The notes: generated by a model not told the origin, from the sequence alone. A DNA stretch of 64,000 nt from Basidiobolus meristosporus CBS 931.73 (GCA_002104905.1 MCFE01000255.1:48689-112688), one strand, 5' to 3'. Shown: positions 33,371 through 45,690, numbered from the stretch's first letter. Made by a program: numbers and translations.

Positions 33371-35466
33371 ATGGACAAGACTTCTTTGATTCAAGACCAT
33401 AAGAGAAGAGAAAAAAGACCATGTGGCTATTGTAGCAAGCCTCTCAGCCATGCAGCATGCAGATAGCACGGGAAGTATTACAAGGTTCACAGCCAGTGTT
33501 TTGCCAAACAAGTCACACTTGCCTATTCATCAGTCACTACTGCATCAACATTACCTTGCTGGCCAGTTGATACTTCTATATTGGCACCTGACCATCTTTG
33601 TCCCCTTGAGCAAACTGAGTAAAGTGAGTTTGTGATGCCTTTAGGCTCACCTCAGCCTTCTGAATATGGCACACCAAGTGATAGCTCTGACAAAGTAGGT
33701 TTACTGATAGATTGTGAGCCTATATCCCCTAACAACAGTAACATGTATGAGTCCTGTCAAATCACATTATGCAATGAGACAACACCAAGAAATAAATGCC
33801 AAGGATACTTAATGGAGCCAAGTGAGCCCAGTAATCCATCTACTGGTGAATGATATATAATATGGCTAGAGAAGTGGCACATTTCCACTAATATTAGTAT
33901 TGGAGGCTTTGAGGATTTTTACTACTTCTTGCCAATATAATTGCAGGATGCAACTAACCATGTACATGGTGCAAGTGGACAACCATCATGCAGCTGGCAT
34001 GCTCCAGATATATTCCAGTAATACCCTGTCTAAAGAAGCTAATGCAGTCCAACAAATGTCACAAAGCTATAAAGTACTGCACTCAGTATCAATCCAGCAC
34101 AAACAAATGCAATATATTTGATGGCAAATATTACAAACAGCCAAGAAGCAAGGGCTACTTTAAAGGTATGTAGGACCATGCCTTTACCTTAGCACTTGAT
34201 GGATTCTCATTGAGCAAGTGCCCCACTAGCAAACCCTACTGGCCACTGACTCTCATCAATCAGCATCTGCTGCCCATCTTAGGGTATCAGAGCAATAATC
34301 TGATGGTATTCTCACTGGTATCTGGGCCTAAATCACCATTCAACCTGGATGGCTACCGGTATCTGTTGCTGGATGAATTTTTTATGCGTTCTAGCAGAAT
34401 AACAGTAAGTGGCTGTCATGTCAAAGTGTAAATTGTTATCAGTATTGGAGATACCCCAGCCATCAGCAAGATAGCAGGCTTTTCTGGTCACAATGGATGG
34501 AATAGCTGTTGAATGTGTGAGATCCAGGAAATTTACTCCATCACTCACATACATTATTATTGCCCAAACACCAGTATTATGAACATCAGCTTTCTACAGA
34601 GAGAATATACCAAAGTCAGAATGCAATTGCAGCAAAGTTGGCAAGCTATAAGTCATTGGCTGGAATATGGGATCAATTGGGAATAGAAGATACTCAGGAT
34701 AGAGGGTGTCTGTTGGAGCAAAAGCTTTCCATTGGGAGCAATTATTTGCTTTTCAACAGTATCCCTATACTGATGACCAAGTTGTACATGGGGCATTACA
34801 AGCTAAATGAGCCCCTTGAGATTCTGGAGAAATTTGAAAGAACTGGCAAGATATTACAGAGTATCTGCTACCCTAAATACTTGTCACAGCCCCCAATTAA
34901 TATTTATATATATGTGCAACAATACAAATGCAAAGAATGGATGAACTGGATATGTATTTATTCAAGTGGCTTTCTGAAGCCATTCCTACCAAAAGCATGT
35001 TGGAAGCATTGGGAGTCACATGTGGACACTGCAGGAATATTTATGTAGAGCAGATCACTAATGCCAACTTGACACATCTACAGCTGTTGTGCAAGGAGTT
35101 TGTGAAGGGATTTCAGCAGCTATACTACTAACATAAAGCTGAACACGTAGATTGCTGCTGTAACTGTATCAATACTCTACTCCATCTTGCATGGTGAGTG
35201 GAGAATATTGGGCCTTGCTTCACCCTTTAGGAGTTTCCTATAGAGCAGATGTGTGGGGTGATGGGAAGACAAGTCAAGTTGCAGGTATTACCATATCCCA
35301 ATCTCATCAAGAATATTACCTTCAAGTCTGTTGTGGATGTGATGAGTTGGCAGTTGGAGGACAGCCAGGAAGAGTTGGAAAATGCTCAGAACAGATGCAC
35401 ACATGAAGACACCTATGCCTATGGCACTAAGAGGCTAAGCAGCCCCAATGTGTGGGTATTTAGTTA
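33371..35466 (+). pseudogene. C3 Tnp2-type (CACTA) transposase
   Basis: ATG at 33371: MDKTSLIQDHKRREKRPCGYC, with the finger CGYCSKPLSHAAC interrupted by TAG and then HGKYYKVHSQCF. The acidic linker PQPSEYGTPSDSSDKVG, SLVSGPKSPFNLDGYRYLLL, NSIPILMTKLYMGHY, KEFVKGFQQLYY and EQMCGVMGRQVKLQVLPYPN follow in shifting frames. It covers the full length of the family protein, including the C-terminal block that is poor in C2, but at least five disruptions are visible. It is inactive. Confidence 0.75.
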
Positions 35467-36826
35467 AGTAATGCAAAGTTGGGTAGGGTGCAAAAAGCAA
35501 CTAATTTTTAATTATGAAAACTCTACCAAGATATGACAGATTTCTCTTGGTCACAAGCCAACTACTACACCATTCAGTAGGGAACTCACACAAACAAGAG
35601 CCAGAGTGCACCTATACGGGGGCCTCAAATCCAGCAGGGAGAAGGTATATATTGGCTAAATACCAAGAAGTTCCTTGCAGATATTCAGGAGGTATTCATG
35701 GCAGAAGTGGTGACAACCAAGCATATGCTTGCAAGATGTAAATGTTACCAGCAGTGCAAGGTATATGGTAACTTTGCAAGAATCACACTAAAAAGCCATA
35801 AAGTTGAGGCTATAGCAGTGTGTCAATTGCAGCAGGTGTGTGTGTTTGTAGAGGTTGATAAGCAGGATGCCATGGTTTTGTTTGATTTGAGCTATATGTG
35901 AGCTACCAAAGGTATTAGTGGGTAAGCAAATAAAGAGGGGTGATTCTACAGTGGAATATATGAACTGCACAAAGGGGAGTAGAAAAAGGAAATAACATTT
36001 GGTAATTTGGCAAGGTAGCATTATACAGAACTAGCTGTTGGCCACCATACTGCCATAACAATGCCTTTTGAGTCTTGCCATGAGGCCATTGAAATACTGT
36101 CAAGCTTCTTGCCATACAGCACATTTGGATGTCCTGGCCGGTTGAATCCATTCCAAACAGTTGTAGAGTGCAATAAGACCACAACAAGGCCATGCAATTA
36201 TTGTCACAGCACCAATCAAATCCTGTCAAGCTTTGTAACCTTATTTGGCAGTTAGCAAAAAACCATTTAGATCCCATCATAAGATCATTTAGAGGGTCAC
36301 TAATTTCAAGCTGCTGGTATTATGATGGTCTCTAAATAGGATCCTGATGGCTGATCTGGATTAGATCCACATGCAGGACCAAGTTATTTTTTGTAGTGAT
36401 AATTATGATGATCCCATCAAAAGGCTATCACAAATTAAAGTTCTGTGACTTGGAGGCACCAATCCTGTAAGGACACCATGCAAAGACTGTAGAAATAAAT
36501 GGACCCCAGATTTCACAAAAAACATAGACAAAATTTTCATCACAAAAATACATAAGTGGCTTTTAACTGGTTGTCTGGCAATTCACTCCCTTTCTAATCC
36601 TGGACATACAATTACCTTCTACATTTGTGTACATTGATTGGTTATTGCCTCTTTTGTACCCTCATTACTTCCAGACTCACCAATTCTCTTACTTTTCATG
36701 CATACAAAGTAATTTATTTCTGTTGAAGCTTCAGTTGAACCTCAATTGCCAACTGTATAGACCTGTACAGGCCTCTTTACCCAACACTAACATTATGGCC
36801 AACCTCAAATTCATCATGTAGCTCCA

Positions 36827-37257
36827 TTAGAATCCACCTTTCAATGGTATTTCTGCTATAATGCCCTTCTTGAATGACTTTGGCAGGAACTCCATGACAT
36901 TGTGCCACTGTTTGTTCACTGGTTTCCATATGTCCAGGTATTTAGGCAGCACTGCAAGGTTTAACACTTCATCTGCCAGTCTTTGCAATAGATCCTTGTA
37001 ATATTCAAGTGCATCTTCTTGAGCACTACTCTTGAAGAAGTGTTGCAACCTCTTGGTGTTCCTATTAATGATTGAATACTCTACTCTAGGCATGGTGATA
37101 GTCTTTTGAGCACTTGACATTGCTGCTTTGTCTGTCAGTAGGATCTCCACGCAGTCTATCATGTAGGACATGAAGGTTGTGGTACATAAATTGCTTTCTC
37201 TGCAAACACATCTACCTTACTTGATTGTAGCTCAACTGGCTGCACTTCCAACACCTG
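36827..37257 (-). pseudogene. C5 second gene, C-terminal part
   Basis: The frame 37171-36827 reads MSYMIDCVEILLTDKAAMSS, NTKRLQHFFKSSAQEDALEY, LLQRLADEVLNLAVLPKYLD and WHNVMEFLPKSFKKGI. It is the clearest version of the C-terminal helical domain of this family. Separated from its N-terminal part by copia-2. Confidence 0.65.
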
Positions 37258-37262
37258 AGAAA

Positions 37263-37609
37263 TGTTGTAAAATTTTTACTTCCACCTAAATATTCACCTA
37301 ACTTAGTCACTCAGATCATCACTTTCAAGTCCTAGAGAATACTGACCAAATTCCTTGTTGGGATTTACTTAGAATATTTTCACCAGAATACCAGGTACCC
37401 AGAACATGAAAATTTTCAAAGTTGTCCAAACAGCCCCAAACTTTGCACCCATGTTCTTGAGACCTTCCTTAACCTATTCTACATGTTTGTAATGCCAAAA
37501 CCAGGTAAAAGTATAAATACTACTTTTAAATTCTGTAAATTATTAACTGAAAACCACATAATCTATTTTTCTCCCAATCACTTCAAATATCTCCAGGACT
37601 CTTACAACA
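37263..37609 (+). repeat. Copia-2 5' LTR
   Basis: 347 bp, TGTTGTAAAATTTTTAC ... gactcttacaaca, followed by the primer site ggctatgagcccc (37610-37622), one change from the copia-1 and copia-5 site. Confidence 0.88.
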
Positions 37610-37613
37610 GGCT

Positions 37614-39889
37614 ATGAGCCCCAAGCTGTCACTCTCTGCAATGTCTACTACTGCTTTTACTGGAATTTTTCCCTCTGCTGAAAAGTTGGATGGATCTAAC
37701 TACCAAGTGTGGAAGGTGAAGATGAAGATGCTGCTACAAGAAAGAGGCCTTTGGGATATTGTCATGGGAGAAGAATGCCCTCCTAAAAGCGTGGGAGAGG
37801 AAGCCTTAAAGTACCAGAAGAAAGAACAAAGTGCCTTTAACTGCATTTGCCTTAATGTCAAGGACAAATTGCTAATTCAATGCTCAAGAGCAAAAACAGC
37901 AAAGAATGCCTGGAAAGCATTAGAAGACACCTACCAGTCATGTTCAGCTGCCAAGAAAATGTATCTGAGATGAAAATTCTTTACACAAAGATGCAGCCAG
38001 GAGAAGTAATGAAAAATCTAATTAACAGAATTACCCTGCTAGTAGATGAGATGGAATATGTGGGTGTACCAACTACTGATGAGGATGTGATAGTTACCAT
38101 CCTGAATAGCCTGACAGACAAGTTTCAGGGCCTTGTATCAGCCCTAGAGTCCAGAACTGAAGATTTGACCTTAGTTTACATATATGGAAGGCTCCTGGAT
38201 GAAGAATTAAGAAAATCAATTGCTAATAAGATGGAAGAAAATGCTTTAATAAGCAATGATAACCAACAAAGGAGGTACTCAAGACCCTACAAAGGCAACT
38301 GCAACCTGTTTTGAAACTACTGCAAAGGAAATGACACACATCAGACTGGTGTCTCGAAAAGAGAGATAATCAGCAAAAGAAGCCTAAATATAGAAATGCT
38401 GAAACAGCTGAAGATAGACTATTCATATCTGCACTATATATGACCACAAACAAGGATTCTCAGATGTGGTATATTGACTCTGCAGCATCTCAACACTTTA
38501 CACACCAATAAGAACTTTTTACTCAATATCAAGATATTCCAATTAAGAAGGTTTTCATGGGTGACAATAGAACACTTGATGCAGTGGGAGAAGGAATTAG
38601 ACTTGTTCCATCATTCCAGCTGATCATTGTACCCAATAGTGCCATAGCATGCCAGATGGTGCCTGATCATGCCTCAGATTGCCAGATGGTGCCATACAGT
38701 GCCAATTTAGAATCAAAATTGACATGCAACCCTAAAATATCAAATTAATAACAAAATATACAGCACCCTCTGGCACTATGATCAATGGCACAATGTAACA
38801 AGTCTATTATCCAAGTAAATCTAAGAAGCAGTGAAGGAAGCCATACACTGACTCTCAAAGAAGTAAACTATGTACTAGAAATAGCCAAGAACCTACTATC
38901 TGCAAGCAAGGCCACTGCAGAAGGACCCAGTTTCAGCTTTGACAATTCTGGATGCAAGATCACTGATCAAAATGGTGCCCATGTTGCTCTGGGTATTAGA
39001 GATCAGAATCTATACAAGTTGAATTATTTTCCATCATATTTGGTAGCCAATATAAGTAACTTAAATGAATAAATACCAATGCTTTGGCACAGGAGATTTG
39101 GGCACATCAATTTTGATTATTTGCGCAGAATGGTCAAAGATCAGCTAATTTCTGGAGTAAAAATTGATCCCCCAGCTAGTTTGAAGCACTGTGAAGCCTG
39201 CATATATGGGAAACAAGCCAGACAACTGTTCAAGAACTCTGGGTTAATCAAAACTAAGAAAACTTAGATCTAATTCACTCAGATCTGTGTGTAATATGCA
39301 AAATTTATCCTTAGGCAGGATGAAGTATTTAATCACTTTTATTGATGATTATACAAGATACATATGGGTCTACTTCATGGATAGAAAGGAAGAAGCTCTG
39401 TCTAAGCTCACAGAGCTTAAAGCCATGGTGGAGAGAGAAACAGGTGAAAAGATCAAGAAAATATGCTTTGACAATGGTGCAGAATATACCTCAAAACTCT
39501 TCATCCACTTTTGCACAATTCATGGGATAAGGCAAGAGACTACTGTACCATACTCCCCACAGCAAAATGGAGTAGCAGAACATGCTAACAGTTCAATAAT
39601 TGATATGGCAAGATCTATGATCCATGATCAAAAATTATCCTATGATTTTTGGGCGGAATCAGTTGCCACTGCTGTATACCTTAAAAATAGGATTTATAAC
39701 AGAATACTTGGTGATTCTACTCCATTTGAAGCATGGTATGGATACAGACCAAGTGCAGGACATCTAAGAATTTTTGGGTGTACAGCATATGCCAAAAAAC
39801 TGGCCGGAAATCAGTCAAAATTTGATCCAAAAAGTGTAAAATGCATATATTTGGGCTACTGCACTGGGAGTAAGGCATACAGACTCTAA
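37614..39889 (+). pseudogene. Copia-2 gag, protease and integrase, disrupted
   Basis: gag (37614-37973, then 37880-38314 in another frame): AEKLDGSNYQVWKVKMKMLL and FQGLVSALESRTEDLTL. The zinc knuckle near 38310 has lost its first Cys to TGA. Protease WYIDSAASQHFTH (about 38470) has DSA instead of DSG, and the next segment is split by the MITE. Integrase: LWHRRFGHINFDYL and HCEACIYGKQ (zinc ligands intact, 39079-39267), then a frame 39287-39889 with FDNGAEYTSKL (Asp kept) and QQNGVAEHANSS (Glu kept). Several stops and frameshifts make it non-functional. Confidence 0.82.
38599..38805. mobile_element. Harbinger-type MITE (207 bp) in copia-2
   Basis: Termini AGACTTGTTCC and its complement (GTAACAAGTCT), flanked by ATT (38596-38598 and 38806-38808). 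Removing it with one ATT restores ggaattatccaag, the same length as ggaactattcaag in copia-5, which fixes the duplication at 3 bp. The interior is packed with GTGCC/GGCAC and TGCCAGATGG motifs, like the subterminal parts of the full Harbinger. No coding capacity. Confidence 0.92.
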
Positions 39890-40272
39890 AATACCAAAGC
39901 AAAGAAGCTGATCAAGTCTAGGGCTGTATTGTTTGATGAAAATTCAAAATTTTTTTAAAAAATGACATCAGTTGATGACAAAAATTTGATCTCAAGTCCA
40001 CCAATGTCAGGATTAAATCAGAGCAAAACAGTGAGAGTTTTTTCACTCCAGAGGACTCTACAACCATGGTTCAGCCAGAATCAGTGGCCATGAATATCCC
40101 AGAAGTGATCATTCCAGTATCAAATGCCCAGAGATCCAAATGGACAAGAAATAGCAAAAATACTTTATTAATTAGGGTAAAACATAGCCTATGCCTCCTC
40201 AGTCCATATTGATGAGCCCCAGACTGGAAAGAGGCCCTAAATAGCCCTCAGACAAAGTTTTGGAGATCTGCA

Positions 40273-41730
40273 ATGACTGAGGAATATCAGGCCCTGATGG
40301 AAAATCAAACATGGGACTTAGTCAAATTACCAATCAACCAAAAATCAATTGGATGCAGATGGGCCTTCAAGACAAAATACAAGGCTGATGGTACAATTGA
40401 AAGATACAAAGCAAGACTTGTGGCCAAAGGATACTCTCAAACGAAAGGACTTGACTATACTGTGACCTTTGCACTGGTAACCAAGTTTAATTTCATCCGA
40501 TTAAAATTGGCTATTGCAGCCAAATATAAGTTTTTTATTCATCAAATGGATGTAAAAACTGCATTTTTGAATGGAAAACTTGATGAGGATGTGTGTATGG
40601 ACCAGCCTGAGGGGTTTGTTGACCAAGATAACCCCCATTTGGTCTGCAAGCTTAAACAGTCACTCTATGGCCTCAAACAATCACCAAGAGCCTGGAATTG
40701 CAAGATAGATTCTTATTTGGAATCTTTGAGTTTCAAAAGGAGTAATGCTGACTATAGTATATACTATAAGCCAGATAGGGCAAATCCAGTTCAATTAGCT
40801 CTATATGTGGATGATCTTATTATAGCCACCAATAACCTAGAAACATTGGAAGAGACTAAATCCAGCCTATCTAAGGAGTTCAAGATGTCCAATCTAGGAG
40901 AACTTAATTACCACTTAGGGATTAAGTTCTCCATTGGCAGAAGTACCCAGACTATTACCCTGAGCCAATCCAAGTATACTCAAGATATACTAAAGAAGTA
41001 CCAGATGGTAGACTGTAAACCAGCAGCTACCCCAATGGAGACAAACCTTAACTTGGTCAAAGCTCAACCAAATCAAGAGAGCTTGGTGCCATCTGAAAGC
41101 CCTGACTTTCCTTATCAATCTATGATCGGCAGTCTGATGTATATTATGCTTGGAACACATCCAGATATCTCATATTCTGTGGGAGTTGTCAGTCAACATA
41201 ACCAGAACTTTGGATCTGATCATATTGCAGCAGTTAAGCGGATTTTTAGTTACCTAAAAGGAGCTGCTGATATCTGCTTAAGATACACTTACAAGGATTT
41301 AGAACAGGATCTTGTGGGATACTCTGATGCTGATTGGGGACAAAGTTTGGAAGACAGAAGATCCACCACAGGATACACCTTTCTTTACTGTAAAGGAGCA
41401 ATTTCATGGAATTCAAGAAAGCAACCGACCATAGCACTTTCCATCATAGAGGCAGAGTATATTGCAGCCTGTGATGCTGCAAAAGAAGCAATGTGGTTAA
41501 GAAAGCTGTTTACAGATTTAGGCCTATGTCAAAAAATGCCTATTAATTTATTTCAAGATAATCAAGGATGTATACAATTAGGTAGAAATCAAACTTTTCA
41601 TGCTAGAACCAAGCACATAGATATTAGACATCATTTCAAACTTGAAGCAATCGAGAATAATATAGTTAGCTTAGTTTACTATCCTACAGATGAAATGATT
41701 GCAGATATATTTACCAAACCATTCAGCTAG
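40273..41730 (+). CDS. Copia-2 reverse transcriptase-RNase H frame (485 codons)
   Basis: Uninterrupted C-terminal pol frame, part of a dead polyprotein, so it has no start of its own. Signatures: MTEEYQALMENQTWDLVKLP (start of the copia RT domain), [29 protein letters not shown] (first catalytic Asp), [16 protein letters not shown] and YVDDLIIA (catalytic Asp pair). RNase H: YSDADWGQSLEDRRSTTGYT (Asp), IIEAEYIAACDAAKEAMWL (Glu), FQDNQGCIQLGRN (Asp) and KHIDIRHHF. TFALVTKFN replaces the usual TFAPV. The stop at 41728-41730 falls within TKPFS, slightly short of the family end (compare copia-5). Confidence 0.85.
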   Translation: MTEEYQALMENQTWDLVKLPINQKSIGCRWAFKTKYKADGTIERYKARLVAKGYSQTKGLDYTVTFALVTKFNFIRLKLAIAAKYKFFIHQMDVKTAFLNGKLDEDVCMDQPEGFVDQDNPHLVCKLKQSLYGLKQSPRAWNCKIDSYLESLSFKRSNADYSIYYKPDRANPVQLALYVDDLIIATNNLETLEETKSSLSKEFKMSNLGELNYHLGIKFSIGRSTQTITLSQSKYTQDILKKYQMVDCKPAATPMETNLNLVKAQPNQESLVPSESPDFPYQSMIGSLMYIMLGTHPDISYSVGVVSQHNQNFGSDHIAAVKRIFSYLKGAADICLRYTYKDLEQDLVGYSDADWGQSLEDRRSTTGYTFLYCKGAISWNSRKQPTIALSIIEAEYIAACDAAKEAMWLRKLFTDLGLCQKMPINLFQDNQGCIQLGRNQTFHARTKHIDIRHHFKLEAIENNIVSLVYYPTDEMIADIFTKPFS

Positions 41731-41796
41731 AGACAAGTTTGAATATCTTAGGTCAAAACTAGGACTAGTCTGTATGAACATTTAGCTGAGTGGGAG

Positions 41797-42141
41797 TGTT
41801 GTAAAATTTGTATATCCACCTAAGTACTCACCTAACTTAGTCACCTAGATCATCACCTTCTAATCCTAGAGAATACCAACCAAATTTCTTGTTGGGATTT
41901 ACTTAGAATATTCTCACCAAAATACCAGGTACCTAGAACATGAAAATTCTCAAAGTTGTCCAAACAGCTCCAAACTTTGACACATGTTCTTGGGACCTTC
42001 CTTAACTTATTCTACGTGTTTGTAATGCCAAGACCAGGTAAGTATAAATACTACTTTTACATTCAATAAATCATTAAGTAAAAACCACATAATCTATTTG
42101 TTCTCCCAATCACTTCCAATATCTCCAAGACTCTTACAACA
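41797..42141 (+). repeat. Copia-2 3' LTR
   Basis: 345 bp, TGTTGTAAAATTTGTATATCC ... gactcttacaaca, preceded by the polypurine tract ctgagtgggag. Confidence 0.88.
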
Positions 42142-42146
42142 AGAAA

Positions 42147-44105
42147 ACAGCCAACATCTTGTTGCTGGTTTGGGTAGACCTTTTGCTCATTACCTTTACC
42201 ATTTTTGCTGCCAAGTGGTTCACTGCTACTTTGCCTGAGTGCTTCTTGTATTGTACTGAGTTTATGCTTTGATGATGCTACACCGGTGAGTCTGTGTTTA
42301 CCTGCATATCTCTTGCTGGCACTCTTCTGGCATCCTGACATTTGCAAGCTGCTTGCTTAGAACTATCAGCCCTGCTTGTGATAGACTCCTGAGAAAGATG
42401 CAGGCTTTAGTCATTGTCAAGTCCTTCACTGCTACTGTGACCAAGTGCTTCTTGTATTGCACATTGTTTTCTCCTTAATGAATACTGAACTGGTGCATAT
42501 GTTTTTGCCTGCTTGTCCCTTGCTGGAGCTCTCTGGCCACCAAATGCTATTTGCTGCTTATTGGACCTTGCAGCCCTGCTTGTGATTGGCTCCTGAGAAG
42601 GTTGCAGGTATTTATCACTGTCATGTCCTTCTTTGCTGCTGTGACTGAGTGCTTCTTGTATTGGACTACACTTTCACCTTGATAAATACTGCACTGATGC
42701 ATCTGTTTCTGCCAGCCTGTCCCTAACTGGCACTAATCTGACTACCCAGCATCTCTTTGCCACCTGTTTAGACCTTTCAACCCTGCTTATAACTCGCTAT
42801 TGAGAAAGCTGCTAGTTTTTAACATGGCTTCTTTTTCATTGTACCTTTGATTGCTTCTGCTATTCTTGAGATACTTACTCAGCATACCAATGTTGGCCTA
42901 AGATCCATTTGCTTGCTTGAGTCCCAGACAAAGCTCATGGAACAGGTCAAACACATTCTGCTTAGCCTTGAATTCCTGACAGTCCCATTGAATGCTAGCC
43001 TTAAGATGATGCCATGCTGGACCTCTAAAAGCCTACTGAATATTAGCCCACTTTCCTGTTGAAATATTAGAGAGATATGTTGGAAGTGAATTGGAGAATT
43101 AGAAGATTTATATGATATTCACTTTATGTTTTATTGAGTTGCAACACAGTATTTATACTTATTGCAGAACTACGTAAATGTGACTATTTGGTCATTATTA
43201 GGGGAGTCTCAGGAGTACATGTGCCAAGTTTCAGCTCATTTGGACAAGTTTTAAATTTTCCTAAAATTCTGTACTTCTCTAATTCCTAACAATTAGTAAA
43301 TATCTTACAAACCAATTTCCATGTTGATAATCTGAAATATATCATTTCACTAAGTGCTAGTTCATAATATGTTAATAATTAGGTGGACTCCTAATTATTT
43401 CAACATTTTCAGCATTGCACTCAAGGGCTTTTATTCTTATGATTTGGTATAAGCACCTCAGTCTCTCCTTTCCATGCAGTGATAGGTTCTTTGGGGATCT
43501 ATATCGCTGGGCACTGCTGTTGTGCTTCAAAGACTGAAGTGTGTCCTTGGCAGTGATAATGGGAAATGTCCCAATTATTGGCTGTGACATTGAGATACTT
43601 AAGTTCTTTCTTTTCAGTAAAGATACTCCATTTTGTACCTTGGATATTGCTTGCACTACGCATATTACCCACTCATCCAGGTTCTGGATTATTTCCTGAT
43701 TTCTCCAGGCCACTGCAAATATTCTATCAGCCACTCCACCTAATTGCCTCATATATGCTTTAGTATGAGCTGATCACATACTTACTTTTACAGAGAGTGG
43801 TGATGTTATGACTGCTACTTGTTGTTTTTCAACTGAGAGTACTGCATTTGCTACATTCTCCTCTGCCTGAGTATTATGATTAGCTTGTGTAACCACAGAG
43901 ATTTTCATTTGCCAACTTGACTGGGAGCCTGAGGAGTTGGCAGTATTACCTTCAGTAGGTGCACTAACAAGATGATCACTGTTGGATGTAGCCCTGCGTT
44001 GTGCACTCAATGTCAAAGCAAGCTGTAGTCAAGCCATTCTTCTGCTGCTGTCAATGGTGGGACTTGGCTGGGAGCCAGACAACTTTGCTTTATTTTTTGG
44101 TGGCA
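42147..44105 (-). pseudogene. C5 second gene, N-terminal and repeat part
   Basis: Continues the gene at 36827-37257 beyond copia-2. Three clear roughly 205-bp Ser-rich units (gcttcttgt motif at about 42240, 42447 and 42651), then KPITA-type and VFIPKP-like blocks, MRQLGGVADRIFAVAWRNQE (43752 downward), EENVANAVLSVEKQQVAV (43900 region) and the MPPK start near 44105. Stops are frequent. Confidence 0.55.
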
Positions 44106-44263
44106 TTTGTATGGAAGTGAGTCAAACCAAAGGGAAAATAATGTTACATATAGGTGTGTATATGGTGCCACAGCTTTACTAACAGTGCTTAATATGTCTG
44201 GGCATTATTGAATCTTCCATTCATGTAGGTGCAATTTCTCAAATATAAGACTGTTATGAGTTT

Positions 44264-45690
44264 GTGATGCCTTTAGGCTCACCTCAGCCTTCTGAATATG
44301 GCACACTGAATGGTTGCTCTGACAGAAAAGGTTTGCTGATGAATTGTGAGCCTATCTCCCCTGAAAATAGTACCATGTATGAGCCTAGTAAAGTCCCAAT
44401 ATGCAATGAGACAGCACCCACTGAAATAAATGCCAAGAAATACTTAATGGAGCCAAGTTAGCCCAGTAATCCATATACTGGTGAATGATGTAATGTTGTG
44501 GCTAGAGAAATGGCACATTTCCACTAATATCAACAATGGGGGCTTTGAGGATTTATCACTACTTCTTGCCAAATCATTCCAGGATGCAACTTACCATGTA
44601 TATGGTTCAATGGACAATGGTCATGTGGCTGGCAAAATATTACCCTGAGACTGTCCTAGTTCAAGCATGTGTTAACAGTTGCATGGTATTCACATCCAAA
44701 AATGCTACCATTGTAATATGTCCATATTGTCAGGAATCCACCACCATTGAGGGAAAATATTGCTCACACTCCAGATAAACTTTGGTAATACCCTGTCTAA
44801 AGAAGCTAATGCAGTCCAACAAATGTTGCAAATCTATACAGTACTGTACTCAGTATCAATTAAGTGCAAACATATCCGGTATATTTGATGTCAAACACTA
44901 CAAACAGCTGAGAATCAAGGGCTACTTTTGAGGTATGTAGGACTGTGCCTTTGCCTTAGCACATGATGGATTCTCATTAAATAAGTACTCTACCAGCAAA
45001 TCCTGCTGGCCACTGATTCTCATCAACCTGAATCTACTGCCCATCTTATGGCATCAGAGTAATAATCTGATGGTAGTCTCACTGATATCTGGGTTTAAAT
45101 TGCTGTCCAACTTGGATAGCTACCTGTGTCCATTGCTGCATGAATTTTGTATGCTTTCCTGCAGGATAACAGTAAAAGACCATCATGTAAAAGCACGTAT
45201 TGTTATCTGCATGGGAGATACCCCAGCCATCAGCAAGATAGCAGGTTCTTCTGGGCTCAATGGAAGGAACTGCTGACAAATGCGTGAGATCCAGAGGATT
45301 TACTTGATAACTCACATATTATTATTACCCAAACACCAGCACTATGATCATCATCTTTCCACAGAGAGAATGTACTAAAGTCAGCATGCAATTGCAGCAA
45401 AGTTGGCAAGCTATAAGCCATTGGCCAGAATATGGAATCAATTAGAAGCCAGAGATACTTACAATAGAGGGCATCTGTTGGAACAAAAGCTCTCTACTGG
45501 GAACATTGTGTTTGCTTTTCAACAATTTTGTTACACTGATGACCAAGTTGTGCATGGGGCATTTCAAGACAAATGACCCCTTCAAGATACTAGAGAAATT
45601 TGAAAGAACTGGCAAGATATTACAAAGTATCTGCTACCCTAAGTACTTCTCACAGGCTTCAATCAATATTTATATGCGTATGGATTAAAT
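44264..45690 (+). pseudogene. C5 Tnp2-type transposase, both ends deleted
   Basis: Begins at the acidic linker (MPLGSPQPSEYGTLNGCSD); the N-terminal Cys/His finger present in C3 is missing because tataagact joins directly to gttatgagtttgtg. Middle motifs remain: NSCMVFTSKNATIVICPYCQ, VVSLISGFKLLSNLDSYLCP, RIVICMGDTPAISKIAGSSG and MTKLCMGHFKTNDPFKILE. It stops near 45690 at MRMD, where the sequence jumps to the terminal non-coding part without the C-terminal block. It is a deletion derivative. Confidence 0.65.

Larger units (their letters stand above)
30769..36398. mobile_element. CACTA-like element C3 (inverted relative to C2)
   Basis: Left end CCCTATGAAAAATACGCC at 30769; right end ...caagttattttttgtagtg near 36398, where CATAGGG has decayed or merged with the next element. 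The second gene is on minus (about 31236-33150) and the transposase on plus (33371-35466). It interrupts the second gene of C1. At about 5.6 kb it is close to full length. Confidence 0.78.
37263..42141 (+). mobile_element. Copia-2: Ty1/copia-A element with both LTRs
   Basis: Flanked by a perfect 5-bp duplication AGAAA (37258-37262 and 42142-42146) inside C5. LTRs are 37263-37609 and 41797-42141. Carries a 207-bp Harbinger MITE at 38599-38805. The RT-RNase H frame is still open for 485 codons, while gag, protease and integrase contain stops. Confidence 0.92.

Noticed and set aside
36380-36410. TAGTG at 36394-36398 considered as a canonical CACTA terminus
   Set aside because: The other copies clearly end CATAGGG; this is more simply a decayed C3 end merged with the truncated start of C5.
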